From assembly GCF_963662255.1 (NCBI RefSeq), contig NC_085047.1, positions 20,060,258-20,124,257 on the forward strand: a stretch of DNA of 64,000 nucleotides, read 5' to 3'. The first letter of the stretch is position 1; the number at the start of each line of letters is the position of its first letter. A model generated the notes under the pieces. The model had not been told where the DNA came from. It did no database searches and worked only from the letters and a program-made list of their open reading frames with translations. This DNA is from Cinclus cinclus. Lineage: Eukaryota; Chordata; Aves; Passeriformes; Cinclidae. Positions 1-10,800 of the stretch are shown here, in pieces. A program made the translations under genes and the position numbers.

Positions 1-600
1 CATGCCCCTCGATAAACAAAATTGGAGTGCTTTTGCCTTTGAGTGGGAAAGTCCTCAAACTGGACAGAAGACTCAGCTTACCTGGACTGTGTTACCACAA
101 GGATTTAAAAATAGTCCAGTGATTTTTGAGAACCAACTGACAAAGGAATTAGAGACCTAGAAATAGAGTCCCAAAGGGTTGGTCCTGCAGTTGATGACAT
201 CTTACTAGCAGCTGAAACTAACAGAAATTAGTTGCCTGGAACTGACTATCAGAGCTCATAATACTGTGAAGAGCCTTGAAATGGCAGAGCAGGAAAAAAA
301 TGGAAGAGCAGGAAAAAAAGTAAACATATGGACTGACTCGAAATATGCTTCTAGTATTGTTCATGCCCATGGGCTGTATGAAAGGAAAGAGGTCTATTAA
401 CAGCACAGCTGTCTCTGAGTAGCTATAAACAAGAAATTGTCCCTTCTTAATGCTTTCCAATTACCCAAAGAGGTGGCCATACTGCGCTGCAAGGCACACC
501 AGTGTGGGGATCCCCAAATTCATGTAGGAAGTAGACTTGCAGAGATAGCTGCACAAGAGATTGTGTAACAAGGCATCTTAGCATAAATACATAAGAAAGT
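1..600 (+). pseudogene. Decayed pol: reverse transcriptase end and RNase H
   Basis: The first 165 bases read as an RT segment with the conserved LPQGFKNSP motif. The catalytic loop is at 187-201 and reads A-V-D-D-I, so the two aspartates survive (193-198) but the aromatic residue normally before VDD is alanine. A frameshift separates the two segments. RNase H follows: SKYASSIVHAHGLYER lies at about 337-384, and an H-x-G-D plus RLAEIAAQ region at about 490-555, the usual C-terminal landmarks of gammaretroviral RNase H. An in-frame stop follows the E-V-Y near 399. In life this enzyme copied viral RNA into DNA; this copy is dead. The RT fingers lie off the left edge. Confidence 0.8.
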
Positions 601-689
601 TATTTCACTTCCAGAAGTTAGCCCTGGATATAGTCAAGTTGATTCAAAGTTAACTACTTAGCTAAGATCTGAGAATAAAGAAGGTGGGT

Positions 690-1690
690 GGTTGGTGACT
701 CCCACACAATCGATGTTGCAAATTGTGAAGAAAAAAGATCAGCAAACCCAGTGGGGAATTGATGCTATGGTGATTGTCTATGGACTCAGATACTTGGTGT
801 CTCCATGACAAAAATTATCAGGTCTGTTACAGAAAAAATTGTCGATTTGTCTTAAAAATAGTACTTTGAATTCAAAAAGACTGCCTCCAGGAATTACTGA
901 GAGAGGAAACACTCCTGGGGAGTGTTAACCTGGCAAGTTAACTTTCCTGAGCTACCACACTAAAAAGGATACAAGTATTAGTGGCATTAGTCGATACTTT
1001 CTCCAGGTGGCCAGAAGTTTTCCTCTGCTACACCAACACGAGGTTACAGAAGTCACCAAGGTATTCCTCAAAGACATCATACCCATGTTTGGATGTATTC
1101 TGATAGGGGACCCCATTTTATATTTGGAGTGTTACAGCAACTTAGTAAGCAGCTGAGTGTTAGTTGGGATTTATGTAGTCCTTGGTGACTGCAATCTGAT
1201 GGAAGGGTTGAGAGAATAAATCAGAACTTGACACTAACAAAATGTGTCAGGAACTTTGAAACTTTCTTGAAATGGCCACAGGTTTTACAACTAGCCTTGT
1301 AATGAATTTGAGTACAGGCCCAAACTAACCTGGAGGTGAGCCCATATGAGTTTATGTTTGGGAGACCATTGCAACCTTCCCTGGGTCCAAGGAACAAACT
1401 GGGAATCAAGAAATAGAATATTTAATTTCATTAGGGAAATCCTTGAATTAATTTAAAAGATCTGTCATTCTCTCAGAACCTCTTACCCTACACACTTCTG
1501 TTCATTCATTTCAGCCAGGGAACACGTATACATCAAGACCTGGAAATCTGAGCCACTTCAGGAGCACTGGGAAGGACTTTATCTGGTTCTGTTGACAAGA
1601 AAAGTGAAAAGAATTAAGTCCTGGATACATTGCACCGAAATTGAAAGGGCATCCAACAAGTGGGACAGTGGAAAACACTAGAGCCCTGCA
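690..1690 (+). pseudogene. Decayed pol: integrase
   Basis: The core domain is recognisable: VALVDTFSRWPEVF contains the first catalytic Asp (codon 993-995). SDRGPHFIFGV contains the second Asp (1102-1104) and GRVERINQ the Glu (1210-1212). Exactly 35 codon positions lie between the second Asp and the Glu, so the D,D(35)E spacing is kept, although codon 1186-1188 inside it is a TGA stop. The first and second Asp are in different frames, so at least one frameshift lies between. At 1333-1370 an SPYEFMFGRPLQP segment precedes the C-terminal domain. That domain (about 1525-1660) shows the VYIKTWKSEPL and LYLVLL blocks typical of gammaretroviral integrase. The N-terminal zinc-binding part is too decayed to place. 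Non-functional. Confidence 0.82.
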
Positions 1691-1699
1691 GCTGAAAAT

Positions 1700-2383
1700 T
1701 TCAAAGACAATTCTAAATGAGCAGCAAAATGCATTGACTAATGTTTATGGGAGTAATTTTATCTTTAGGTGGAGGTGTTGAAGAAAATTTAATATTGACA
1801 TTAATCCAAGGGTTTGGCAAAATGTGTAATCTGTCCAGCATTACAGCCTGCCTCCCTAGCCCTGATTCAGAAGGGGAACATATTCCTTGAGGAATTAGCC
1901 TCATAAATCTGTCAATGGTGACTCAATATGATAATCTGACTAATATAATGGTAAAGAAACTTGGTAAGTAAAGAAACTATCCAGAGCCACAGAAAGGGGA
2001 TTCCAGATTTTAAATAGATACTAAAATGATATTACAAAACAGAATGCCCTTGTATCTATTATTGGCCAAAGAACAAGGGGTTTGTGTATATTAAACGTCG
2101 GATGAAGATCACTGTTGCGTACATATCCCAAATGTAACAGAATATCTCCAAAGACAACAAAATAGAACAAATTGCTGACAGAAATGCTGTCCAAACAGCC
2201 TCTGAAACTATTTGGCTCAATAGAACTCTTCAAGAAATAGCAGAATGGTCCTTGAAAGGATGGCTGACTGAGGTACAGGAAACCATTATAATTGTGATTA
2301 TAATTGTAATAATTGTCAGCATTGTTATTGGATGTGTTCACAAAATGATTGACCTTAATCTTGCAGGAATATATGTACTGTAG
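1700..2383 (+). pseudogene. Decayed, shortened env remnant
   Basis: Between the integrase and the polypurine tract is a remnant of the envelope gene, far shorter than a full env. The surface-subunit part is mostly missing. A cysteine-rich stretch with a C...CC arrangement (about 2083-2124) resembles the disulfide loop of a transmembrane subunit. It is followed at about 2275-2345 by a clear membrane anchor, E-T-I-I-I-V-I-I-I-V-I-I-V-S-I-V-I-G-C, then a short tail ending before 2384. Stops and frameshifts occur throughout. The anchor makes the env call reasonable; the finer class of env cannot be told from this copy. Confidence 0.6.
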
Positions 2384-2436
2384 GTAAAACCTGTGTTGAG
2401 ACTTATCAAATGGCCTTAAGGAGGCTGAGAAGTTTC

Positions 2437-2449
2437 AAAGGGGGGAGAA
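2437..2449 (+). other. Polypurine tract of the class I ERV
   Basis: A run of A and G with six consecutive G (2440-2445) sits a few bases before the TG that opens the 3' LTR. This is the position and composition of the plus-strand primer of a retrovirus. It fixes the element's direction as + and supports the LTR start at 2454. Confidence 0.75.
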
Positions 2450-2453
2450 TTAA

Positions 2454-2910
2454 TGCCGAAGGGTTAATCTAAGAACAGGGAGTTCTGCTGCACATGTGTA
2501 CTTTTAGCAAAGAAACAGGGCACACAGGACCTGCTTATTGAGCAAGGATAGAAGGGAGGTAAAGGAACCCTGGAGGGGAATGTGTCTGTCTTAGAAACGT
2601 AGCCACAGCCAAAACAAGACTATGAACCAGGTGCTGAACCAGGGAAGGGTTTTATGGTAATGAGCAATTACAGTATGTGTGAATTTCTGGGAATCGTGAT
2701 GTGCATGCCTGTGGTGAATGTGTGGAAGCAAGGTGCTTGCAGATGATGGGAATGCACGCTGGATGGAGCTGTCCCCGCGGCCCACAGTTAATAATGCCTG
2801 TTTCTTGATGCTGCATTGGGGTTGAGAAGTTCTATTTACCTGACTTTCAGTCATTTTTGGTTACAACAGAACTGCCAGAATACCGTCTTTAAATAATACT
2901 TCCGACAACA
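2454..2910 (+). repeat. 3' LTR of the class I ERV (about 457 bp)
   Basis: The LTR starts TGCCGAAGG right after the polypurine tract and ends CCGACAACA, so it has TG...CA termini. A polyadenylation-like AATAAT lies at 2892-2897, about 15 bases from the end. The length fits class I LTRs. The 3' flank begins CTGTA, which would be one copy of the target duplication. The partner LTR is outside the window, so age cannot be estimated here. Confidence 0.7.
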
Positions 2911-3384
2911 CTGTAATGCATTCATTTAAAGAGCTGAATGTGGTTTATAATTGATCTACAATGGCTCTGAAACTGAAGAATTGATCCAGCATGGCTTGCA
3001 GGGAGGTTCTGTAAGGGCAGCATTACAATATTTTCAGTGCTCTCTAGGACACTTCCCACATTCGGCTCTCTGCTGGGAGTGAAAGCCAATGTTGTAGTGG
3101 TCATGAATAGTGATTCAATTAATGGAAATCTCTTGAAAAGATGACCACCATTCCACTTCTTCCACCATCTTGCTTTATTAACAAGAAGTAATGCAGAAAC
3201 AATTGTACAAATGCAGCTGTTGCTACAATTAAGATGATGTAGCACGTCTTCTTGGAGAGTATGCTACAGTGACGGAGCACAGCAAGGGCTCTCTGACTAT
3301 CTTGAGTACATTTTCTATGTTTGCAGCATGCTTCCAGAATCTTTAAATGATAAATAGTGCCTTCAAGTGTCACTTTAACAGAAA
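2911..3384. other. Unassigned sequence between two LTRs
   Basis: This spacer between the class I LTR and the next LTR-like repeat has no assigned function. On the minus strand, 3373-3119 stays open for 84 codons, with a cysteine-rich stretch followed by a hydrophobic segment resembling one membrane helix (IILIVATAAFVQLFLHYFLL). A second minus-strand frame is open from 3245 to 2922. I do not recognise either product. No promoter, splice sites or homologous family could be seen, so these are more likely chance or pseudogenic frames than a gene. Confidence 0.3.
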
Positions 3385-4111
3385 TTCAACATAGTGGCTG
3401 CTGGGGGTTGGTTCTTTCCCTTTTCCTTCTGTGGAATTTTCCTCATTGCCATGCTAAGATACCTGTTGACTGGACCCTGGTGGCAAGGGGGAAAGGGGGA
3501 GGGGAGGGAAGAGGGAAACCCCACGAGACTCAAACAGCCAGAAGAGCAGACGGAAGGCTCTGGCTCGGCCCCATTTCCCCCGCGGAGTTCGGATGAGAAG
3601 GACGATCGCCGGCTTGCCCCATATCTGCCATCCCAGCGCCAGGAGCCATCCTCACTGCTGTCAGACCCTGCCCTGCTGCCTTCTCGCTTTAACCTGCCAC
3701 CATCCAGCACTCTGCTGAGCACCAGGACCCACACCGTGAGCGGAGAGCTCTCTCTCCATCTCTCTCTCCCCCTGGGACAGCGCTGCCATCACCCCCAGCC
3801 CTCCTGCGGCTCTGCGGGACCCGCCCGCCCCCAGCACCGGGAACTGCAGCTCAGGGAAAAGGTGCCTGCAGCCAAAAAACACTGGGACTGTGTTACTGTT
3901 CTGTTTGTGGGTAATTTCATAGCTGTTGTTGTTCTTGGATGTCTTGTTAGTGATACTAGTAATGAACTGTTATTCCTATCTCCGTGCCTTTGCCTGAGAG
4001 CTCCCTTAATTTCAAAATCATAATAATCTGTAGGAAGGGGGGATCACATTTTTTTGATTGGGGGGAGGCTTCTGCTTTCCTTAGCAAACACCTGTCTTTC
4101 AAACTAGGACA
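3385..4111 (+). repeat. LTR-like repeat, CpG-rich, probably a solo LTR
   Basis: The sequence changes abruptly from AT-rich to a GC- and CpG-rich block (about 3480-3860), then back to AT-rich. The last part, ending in CTTTCAAACTAGGACA (4096-4111), resembles the 3' end of common passerine ERV LTRs as I remember them. A degenerate polyadenylation region (TAGTAATGAACTG, near 3956) precedes the presumed U5. No internal retroviral sequence adjoins either side, so it is best read as a solo LTR or fragment. The 5' edge is uncertain and I found no convincing target duplication. The open frame across 3394-4023 is a by-product of the GC-rich composition. Confidence 0.5.
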
Positions 4112-7100
4112 GTGACGTACCTATGACATGATGAGTTTTTTATGTGGGTGTGTGCATTATGACAGGAGGATCAGATTCTGTTGTCCTAGTGATTTAGAGT
4201 TGAGATTAACATTTTACTTTGTGACCTCTGTCAAAATGGTAAAACTACCTTTGTGAGTTGCTGAGATAACAAATATCTTGCCCAGTTAACTTGTTTGTTG
4301 TTTTTTATTGTTTTTAAATAGCTGTGGAGGTTAATAGCAGGAAAGGTTAGGAACACCTAAGGGAGGGCCCTGCTTGCTTCTATGCTGTTCTAAAACTCCT
4401 TCAGCTTATCTGTTGACAAATAATGTAACATTAATTAATATCATGTTTTTGGCATGTTCCAGTTATTGATAGAGAAGACAGTAAAAGAGCCATGTCATCT
4501 TAGGATCCTTCTTAATGCTTTTGCTCAACTTTGTGTTGCTTTTGAAAATAATCTGCATCCTCATGCATTGGCATCCTCATGTTTTTTAATACACATGAGC
4601 TGAGCCAGCTGCTATCTTATGTAAAAAGAGATTTGAACATCAAAAACTTAAAAGCATTGTAAAAATGCATTTGAAAGCATCTGTTAAAAGCATTATGACA
4701 TCCTCACCTAAAAATAGTGTATGATGTTTGTGACAAACTATAATCTGGTGAGAAAGGACTTTAATGTTCTCCATTTTTTCCTTATTTAATCATTATTGGT
4801 TAAATTTACTCCAAATGTAAGCAATGTCTACATTTGGATTCCCTTTTAACCAAACAAAAAAGGCTCAAAAGCAGTATATTGCTGTCACCTGAGTAAAATG
4901 CTGACAAAGATGTAAGTAATGAAAGCTCATTTTAAAATTACTTCTGTCTTCTCCAGAGTTTAGAAATACAAAAAGAATGAAGAGGGAAAGGCAGGAGCAG
5001 AAACAGCTTTTGCTCCTTCTGTTAACAATTGGTGCTTTTTGCTGGATTAAGGTGGTAAAGTTGAAATAATAGAAAAGCTGTTATACAGAGTTTGCATGTT
5101 TTAGCCTGTCCTTTTGAGGGTGAATTTTGGAATACTTTACTTCACCTCAAGAAGCCCTTAACATTGAACCATAGCTGTCTTTTAATATTTTTGGCTGTAA
5201 TATATGAATAATGGAATTGGGATCATATTATGGCAAAGAAAATTATAGCTGTTGATACTAAGAAAAAAACCACATGAGAATGATAACAGTTTTCATGCTT
5301 TGCAGATTGCAGTTTTTAATGTGCTGCTCCAAAAGGAGTCTGAGGTGACATATTTTTCTATTTCCCGACTTGCTTTCAAATAATTTCAAAACCTTTGTGC
5401 TTTTAGGTAATACTTCTGTTTTCAGGAAAATTATGGTGTGGTGATGTACAGTGACCTGGAAATACTGTGATAGGATAAAGAACTGGTGACAGTGGGATTT
5501 ATGCACATAGATTAAATATTTATATTTTTGTTACCATAGTGACTTCCTTTGAGAACTGATTGAACTAATGAAGACATCATTCTTTCTATGTTTTTTCTCT
5601 GTAAATTTTAAGGTATGCTCTTTGAGATTTGTTTTAAAGTTGCAAAACCATTTGTTTTTAAAAGCAGTCCTAAAATAACACAGAGGTCTTGTTTCTTTTG
5701 GGAAGGACTCAGGTTTCCAAGGCTTGATGGCTGGTTCTTACTGCTCTAAACTTTGTTCTCTTGACATGTTGGACTGATAGAAAAAATGCCCTGAGGAATA
5801 AGCCCCATAAGAAAGAAGAGACAACAGCCCAAAGTGGAATGTCTGAGCACTGACCTGCTAGCTAAACATTTAATGGCAAACTTTTCCTCTGCTGCTCTCA
5901 TGTGTTCCTTTCTAAACTGTTTGTATGGTACTGGTTTACGTCCCAGATAGCACTGTCCTGGTTAATTCCTCTGACACAGTGTAATATGGTGCCAGCCATG
6001 GTCAAAACTTCATTAATCTTTAAGATCTCAAAGAATTTTAACCTTTGACAGTTAACCTTCACAGTTTTCTACAGGTTAAGCTATGCAGGGTTTTTTTTCC
6101 CCTTTGGCATGTAGAAGCTGGATTGTATATTGTGCTTGTGTGGACTGTGTTTTGAGACAATGTTCAAAAAACTTAACAGCTAGTTCCTACATTGTTAATT
6201 ACATCTATTTTAATGAGAGAAAATGAGATGTTATGAATAGATATGGAGAGTACATTAACTGGAGAATATGGAAGTATATGCATAGAATTAACATCTGTAA
6301 GTGAAAGACTGGACTACTTCAATACCCTCAATTACTGATTTATATCTGTTGAGCTTTCATAAACTATAAACAATTGCTTTACTGCAGCTTGGAGTGTTGA
6401 AATCCCATTCAGCCTCATAATAGCACTAACATCAATGAAACCCCATGCAATTACAAATTCATGTCTAAAATTGCCTTCCAGTGCTTGTTTCATAGTCTGT
6501 GTTGTGTCTTGTTTGCATCAGTTCCACTCCCAGTGGGAAGCTCTCCAAACTCCAGAAGCAACTACTGCTTATGGTGCTAATATCTTTGTTGGCAGCTTTT
6601 GCTAAATAAGCAGATTAATTTGTTGGGCATTAAACCTGGCATTAAACAGGTCAACAGACATTCTGGAAAAGTTTTTACTAAGCACTGAATGTGTTCTTTC
6701 TGTATCAGCTTCTCTGCTGTATCTTCTCACATGTCATGTGAAGCTTCACACACATGTATCCTCTCGCAAATGTCATATCCACCAAAATGTATTAATGGAA
6801 AAAGATGCTAATCTGTGTACTCTGACAGATTCCACCAGTAATCTGAGAGTCCTGCATCATGAAAATTCAACAGACCTTTTAAACTTAACATGTAGCCAAG
6901 CACTGAAACATGGCTGTGCTCAATCTAGCTATTTATCTAATAGTTTAGCTATTTAAGTGTATCGTACATTGTTTTATATCTGCCACCAAGTGGACCAAAG
7001 GCCACATTTTTTTTTTAATTATGAGAATTATTTGAGAATTGTTTTAATATTAACTTGGGAAAATTGTAGAAATTGTGATTCTTCTTGTGGGATATTGTTA

Positions 7101-8913
7101 AAAAAAGTGAAATCCTTTGAAAAGTCTCTGGTTTGGCACAGTGGCATAAATTTGGGTTTGGTTTATTGTGTTTTTCTGGGGTGTTAATTTTTTTTTGTTT
7201 GTTTATTCATTTGTTTGCTTTAGTTAACTAAGTCTGGACTGCTGACCAAAAATCTAATATTTAAATGCTTTAGTTCTGCCTATTTTCCTTCAGGGTAATA
7301 TGAGTCAAGCGAGGTATTTGACCTCTCTCACTCTATGATAAGTTAAATCTTTAATATGAAACTATGAAATGTATTAACTTTTTCTAAAGACTTTGTTAAT
7401 TACACATAGTAAAAAATGTAGCTAACCTTTGCATGTACCTGTGAAATCATCAGTCTGTGTAATAAATAAGTTAACATTTAGAAGATAACTGAATTATTAG
7501 CACTGAGAGATTGTAGTGACAGGTGCCACAGACTCTTTTTTTCTCCTCTTTGCTGATTACTTTGTTTATTTTTGTACTGACTAGGATGGCTTATGTAGTC
7601 ATAATGCTGCTGAACAAATGAACCTCAGTCACGAGTTGAGTAGACTGTGTATTGTTTTCCCCTTGCACCACCCCAGATTTTGAGGAGGATGCCAGCAAGC
7701 TGTTACAGATGTTGATATGTAGAGCAACTGTTTTTAGCATTTAGACCAGAACAGAGAGTAATTTCTGTATACACTTATCATGTCAATTGATAACAATGGC
7801 TTATAAAGATAAAAGTTTTGTAAAACATTATCTGAAATAATGTACTAAGGTTACTTTCTTAGTTTTAGTCTTTCTTACAGATCATGCCATTCAAACCCCA
7901 CATAATTACGAGAACAATTGTATGTTTGCAATTCCAAACTAGGTTAAGCTGACTGTTGTTTGTGTCTAGTTTTACCAGTCATTATATTGATGCAATAACT
8001 GACACCAATGCAAAATAAAAAAAAGTTTAATTAAATTTTTCCTAGGGAATTCTGCTGAGTTGGTTTGCTGTCTTACTAGGTGAAGTTCTTAATTCCTAAA
8101 AGAGAGGTGGATGTACATGATCTCTTTAATTAGGTCATAAAACAGATGATAACTATGTTGATATGATATTGAGTTTCACATTTGCATTGCTTATCAGTCT
8201 GAAACATCTGTGATTTTCATTTTTATCAGTATCAGTTTTTGTTGAGATTAATATACTTTTTCTTTAACCATAATTTTTCTTTGGGGTGAGGTTGCTTCTT
8301 TGTTCTGTTTTTCTATTATTTCATGTGTCAGTTCTAACTTTTTCTTTGTTTGGATAATGCTGTCCAATGTAGTAAGGCCATATGTTATAACTATAGACAC
8401 TATTTGTTAATGACAAAGCAATTTTTTTTGGTGTTAAACTTTAATGTTCTGAAATGAAACCTGGATTTGATTTCTCTGCTTAGATTGATTATATTTTGGT
8501 ATATTTGTCAGTATAAAAAATGTGATGGCTATTTGTAATACTAGTAGATATGCTTTGCAATTTGAGTGTTATATAATTCCATTTTTCTTTCATTTTATTG
8601 CCTAGGTCTTCAATAATTCATATCCTTTTAAAATGTTGTGGATATAAACCACAGCTATTTTTACTCTTTGTAACATAGCTTACTGTATTTTACAAATTCA
8701 GTGTCCCCCAATAAGAATTCCCCTAAAGAATTTCATATATAGAGAAAAAGTAGGCAACTGTAGGCTTTGCATTTAATTTGTTTCTGTCACTGCTTTTCGG
8801 TGAATCTTCTATAGAAAGTACTGCATTTATTAAAGCTACTTTCTACTATCCCTTCTTTGATGAGCTCTTACCTTTTATCCAGACTTTCTCAAGAATATTA
8901 TTTTTTTTTCTAT

Positions 8914-8947
8914 TAATATGCATATGCATATGCAGAATATGCATTTG
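8914..8947. promoter_or_regulatory. Clustered ATGCAT-type (POU/octamer-like) motifs
   Basis: The stretch alternates TATGCATATGCATATGCAG and then continues to ATATGCATTTG, giving overlapping palindromic ATGCAT and octamer-like ATGCA(T/A)AT sites in about 34 bases. Such sites are bound by POU-homeodomain proteins. There is no evidence of function here; a short purine-pyrimidine repeat could give the same pattern. Confidence 0.15.
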
Positions 8948-9338
8948 TCAAAACTGAAGTTACTTTTGGAAAAGGATGATATATATGAATTAATTAACTT
9001 CAAGAAAGAAAGAAATCATTCAAACCCATGCATATTTGTATTCCACAAATAGCTGATAAATTTTTCTTTAGTTTTACAATGGAAAAATTATGCTGAAATT
9101 ACCAGTAGTACTATTGCTTTAAATGGTCAGGTTTGGGGGGGTTTTTTGCCTAGTTCAGGTTTATGATACACTCTAAGACTTTCCTTATAGCTTTGTTTGG
9201 ACTGGATCACACTACCCATCCCCAAAAGATGAAATCCACTTTGTTTAGTTTTTCAGGGTATGAAAACAATCCTCCTGGTATTTTTCATATTCCCTAAACT
9301 CACAGCTTTGTATCTCACAATTGTACTTTTTCTCTATG

Positions 9339-9344
9339 TTCTCT
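9339..9344. other. Target-site duplication, 3' side of the provirus
   Basis: TTCTCT here and TTGTCT at 13916-13921 flank the provirus and differ at one base. A 6-bp duplication is usual for class II retroviral integrases. The single mismatch is expected after some millions of years, but six bases with a mismatch is weak evidence on its own. Confidence 0.55.
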
Positions 9345-9699
9345 TGCGGGAATCCCCCTGGTCTCTCTGACCTGCCTCAGCTAGGTCCTGGTCAGAGATG
9401 AGGGAGTTTTCCAGCATGGACAAAGATAAAAGACCAAAGGAGGCTCTCCTTCCTGGGATAATCCAAGTTTATTGTCCTGAAGGGTTTCAGGGCGAGAAAG
9501 GGATCATGGGAAATGCAGGACTTTTTCAAACCTTGGTAAAGGGCGGAGGAACCCCGGGTCACAGCTGATCAGGGCTGGCCGGTGGGGGGAAACGGGGATG
9601 GGTTAAGGAGAGAGATAAACCATGCTACAGAACATGAGAAGGGGAAACAGAACAAACCATTTTCAGTGCAATATAAAACCATGAGTGTGCAATACAACA
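9345..9699 (-). repeat. 3' LTR of the class II provirus (355 bp)
   Basis: This is the partner of the repeat at 13562-13915, with the same termini and the same AATAAA (complement of 9468-9473). It directly follows the polypurine tract on the minus strand. The outer flank TTCTCT (9339-9344) matches the other flank at five of six positions. Confidence 0.85.
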
Positions 9700-9714
9700 T
9701 CTCCACCTTTTTTG
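9700..9714 (-). other. Polypurine tract of the class II provirus
   Basis: On the minus strand CAAAAAAGGTGGAGA directly precedes the TGTTG that opens the 3' LTR. It confirms the minus orientation and the LTR edge at 9699. The roughly 180 bases between it and the integrase are AT-rich and hold no env-like reading. Confidence 0.8.
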
Positions 9715-9891
9715 TTTAATAAGTTAAGAGAAAGGCATCAGGTTCATTTTGATTCAGAATATGATAACTTGGATGAGGTTCATCACTGGGTTGAGTGGAA
9801 GGTAGGTTTTTTTTCTAAAAGGAAAAAAAAAAAAACCATTTTTTTAAAGCGTATTAAAAGTCAGTGTGTCTGCCGGAGGTAAACCAAATTT

Positions 9892-10800
9892 TCAGGAAGA
9901 TGTTTTCTCTTCTTTCCGGCAGCGTCTTCTCTTTGAAGCTACTGAAACTTGCTTCTCATCCCCTTTTGCTGGAGCTGGATTTTTGGGGACAAAAGTTTTC
10001 ACCCACTTCTGGGGAATCCACCGAGGACCTGAGGGAGTGGATACACATTCATAGCCATGCCCCCAGGTCAAGCTCATAGGGACCTTTGGTTTCCCAAGCT
10101 TCTGGGTCCATATCAAGACTGGTGGACGCTGGGACAATTTGAATTGATTACCACTGTTAAAGTGATGAACCACAGGTGGACTCATATTTTCAAAGGAGCA
10201 GTTTAGAAAACTGATAGTAAACATGGCTTTACAGAGCTTCTGCTGTGGAGACATCCACAGAGTTGAACTGCTCTGTCTAGCCAGGATCTGTTTGAGCATC
10301 TTTTGGGCAAGCTCGATCATACCTTGGCCTGTAGGGGAGTGGGGGATGCTAGTTTTATGTTCCACTCCCCACTGCTGGACAAATTCTAGGAACTCCTTGG
10401 ATGTATACACTGGGCCATTATCTGTTTTGATTTCCCCAGGGATTCCCCAGCACTGAAAAGACTTCTACTAAGTGTTGTTTGGCATGTACAGCCCTTTCTC
10501 CTGCATGGGCAGAGGCATAAACCGCCACTGAACATGTATCAATGCTCACATGAACATATTTGAGGCGATCAAAACTGGGAATGTGTGTGATGTCTGTCTG
10601 CCACACTTCACAGCTGCCAAGGCCTCGGGGGTTAACTCCTATACACAGTGATGGCATGGCCTGGAGCTGGCAGCTTGGACAGGTGGCCACTATGGCTCGA
10701 ACCTGACTCCATGTTAGCTGGAACTGACGGATCAGACCTGGCACATTTTGATGGTACTGCTGGTGGCTCAGCTTCCCCTGTTGGTAGATGTCAGAGGGGC
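9892..10800 (-). pseudogene. Broken pol: integrase, near-complete domain set
   Basis: The N-terminal zinc-binding domain is visible as H-Q-Q-Y-H followed by C-P-S-C. The core has the first Asp in WQTDITH (10594-10592). The second Asp is in TDNGPVYTS (10422-10420) and the Glu in GQGMIE (10314-10312), with exactly 35 residues between the last two. The first and second Asp are in different frames, so a frameshift lies between them. The C-terminal domain, GYECVSTPSGPRWIPQKWVK, is at about 10050-9990, and the reading ends at 9892. All three catalytic residues are retained, but the frameshift destroys the enzyme. No env reading follows before the polypurine tract. Confidence 0.82.

Larger units (their letters stand above)
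1..2910 (+). mobile_element. Class I (gammaretrovirus-like) ERV, 3' portion
   Basis: The window opens inside the reverse transcriptase of an old endogenous retrovirus. The order RT, RNase H, integrase, env remnant, polypurine tract and 3' LTR is readable on the + strand. RT (LPQGF then VDD), the integrase core and the integrase C-terminal domain are gammaretrovirus-like. Every region is broken by stop codons and frameshifts, so no protein can be made. The 5' LTR, gag and early pol lie outside the window, so a target duplication cannot be tested. The element runs in the same direction as the host exon at 60.7 kb. The class I call is by domain resemblance only. Confidence 0.85.
4112..9344. other. 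AT-rich intronic or intergenic DNA, no gene seen
   Basis: More than 5 kb of AT-rich unique-looking sequence. Only short open frames occur, none with recognisable protein features or paired splice sites. I saw no tRNA, no CR1 tail and no long tandem repeat. A small alternating ATGCAT cluster lies at 8914-8947. It is most simply intron sequence of the gene whose exon lies at 60.7 kb. Confidence 0.5.

Noticed and set aside
2021..2341. 106-codon minus-strand frame opposite the env remnant
   Set aside because: Shadow of the + strand env transmembrane coding region; no independent features.
3394..4023. 209-codon + strand frame and overlapping minus frames
   Set aside because: They arise from GC-rich composition in an LTR-like repeat. 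No signal peptide, domain or splice context, so not the missing first exon of ABI3BP.
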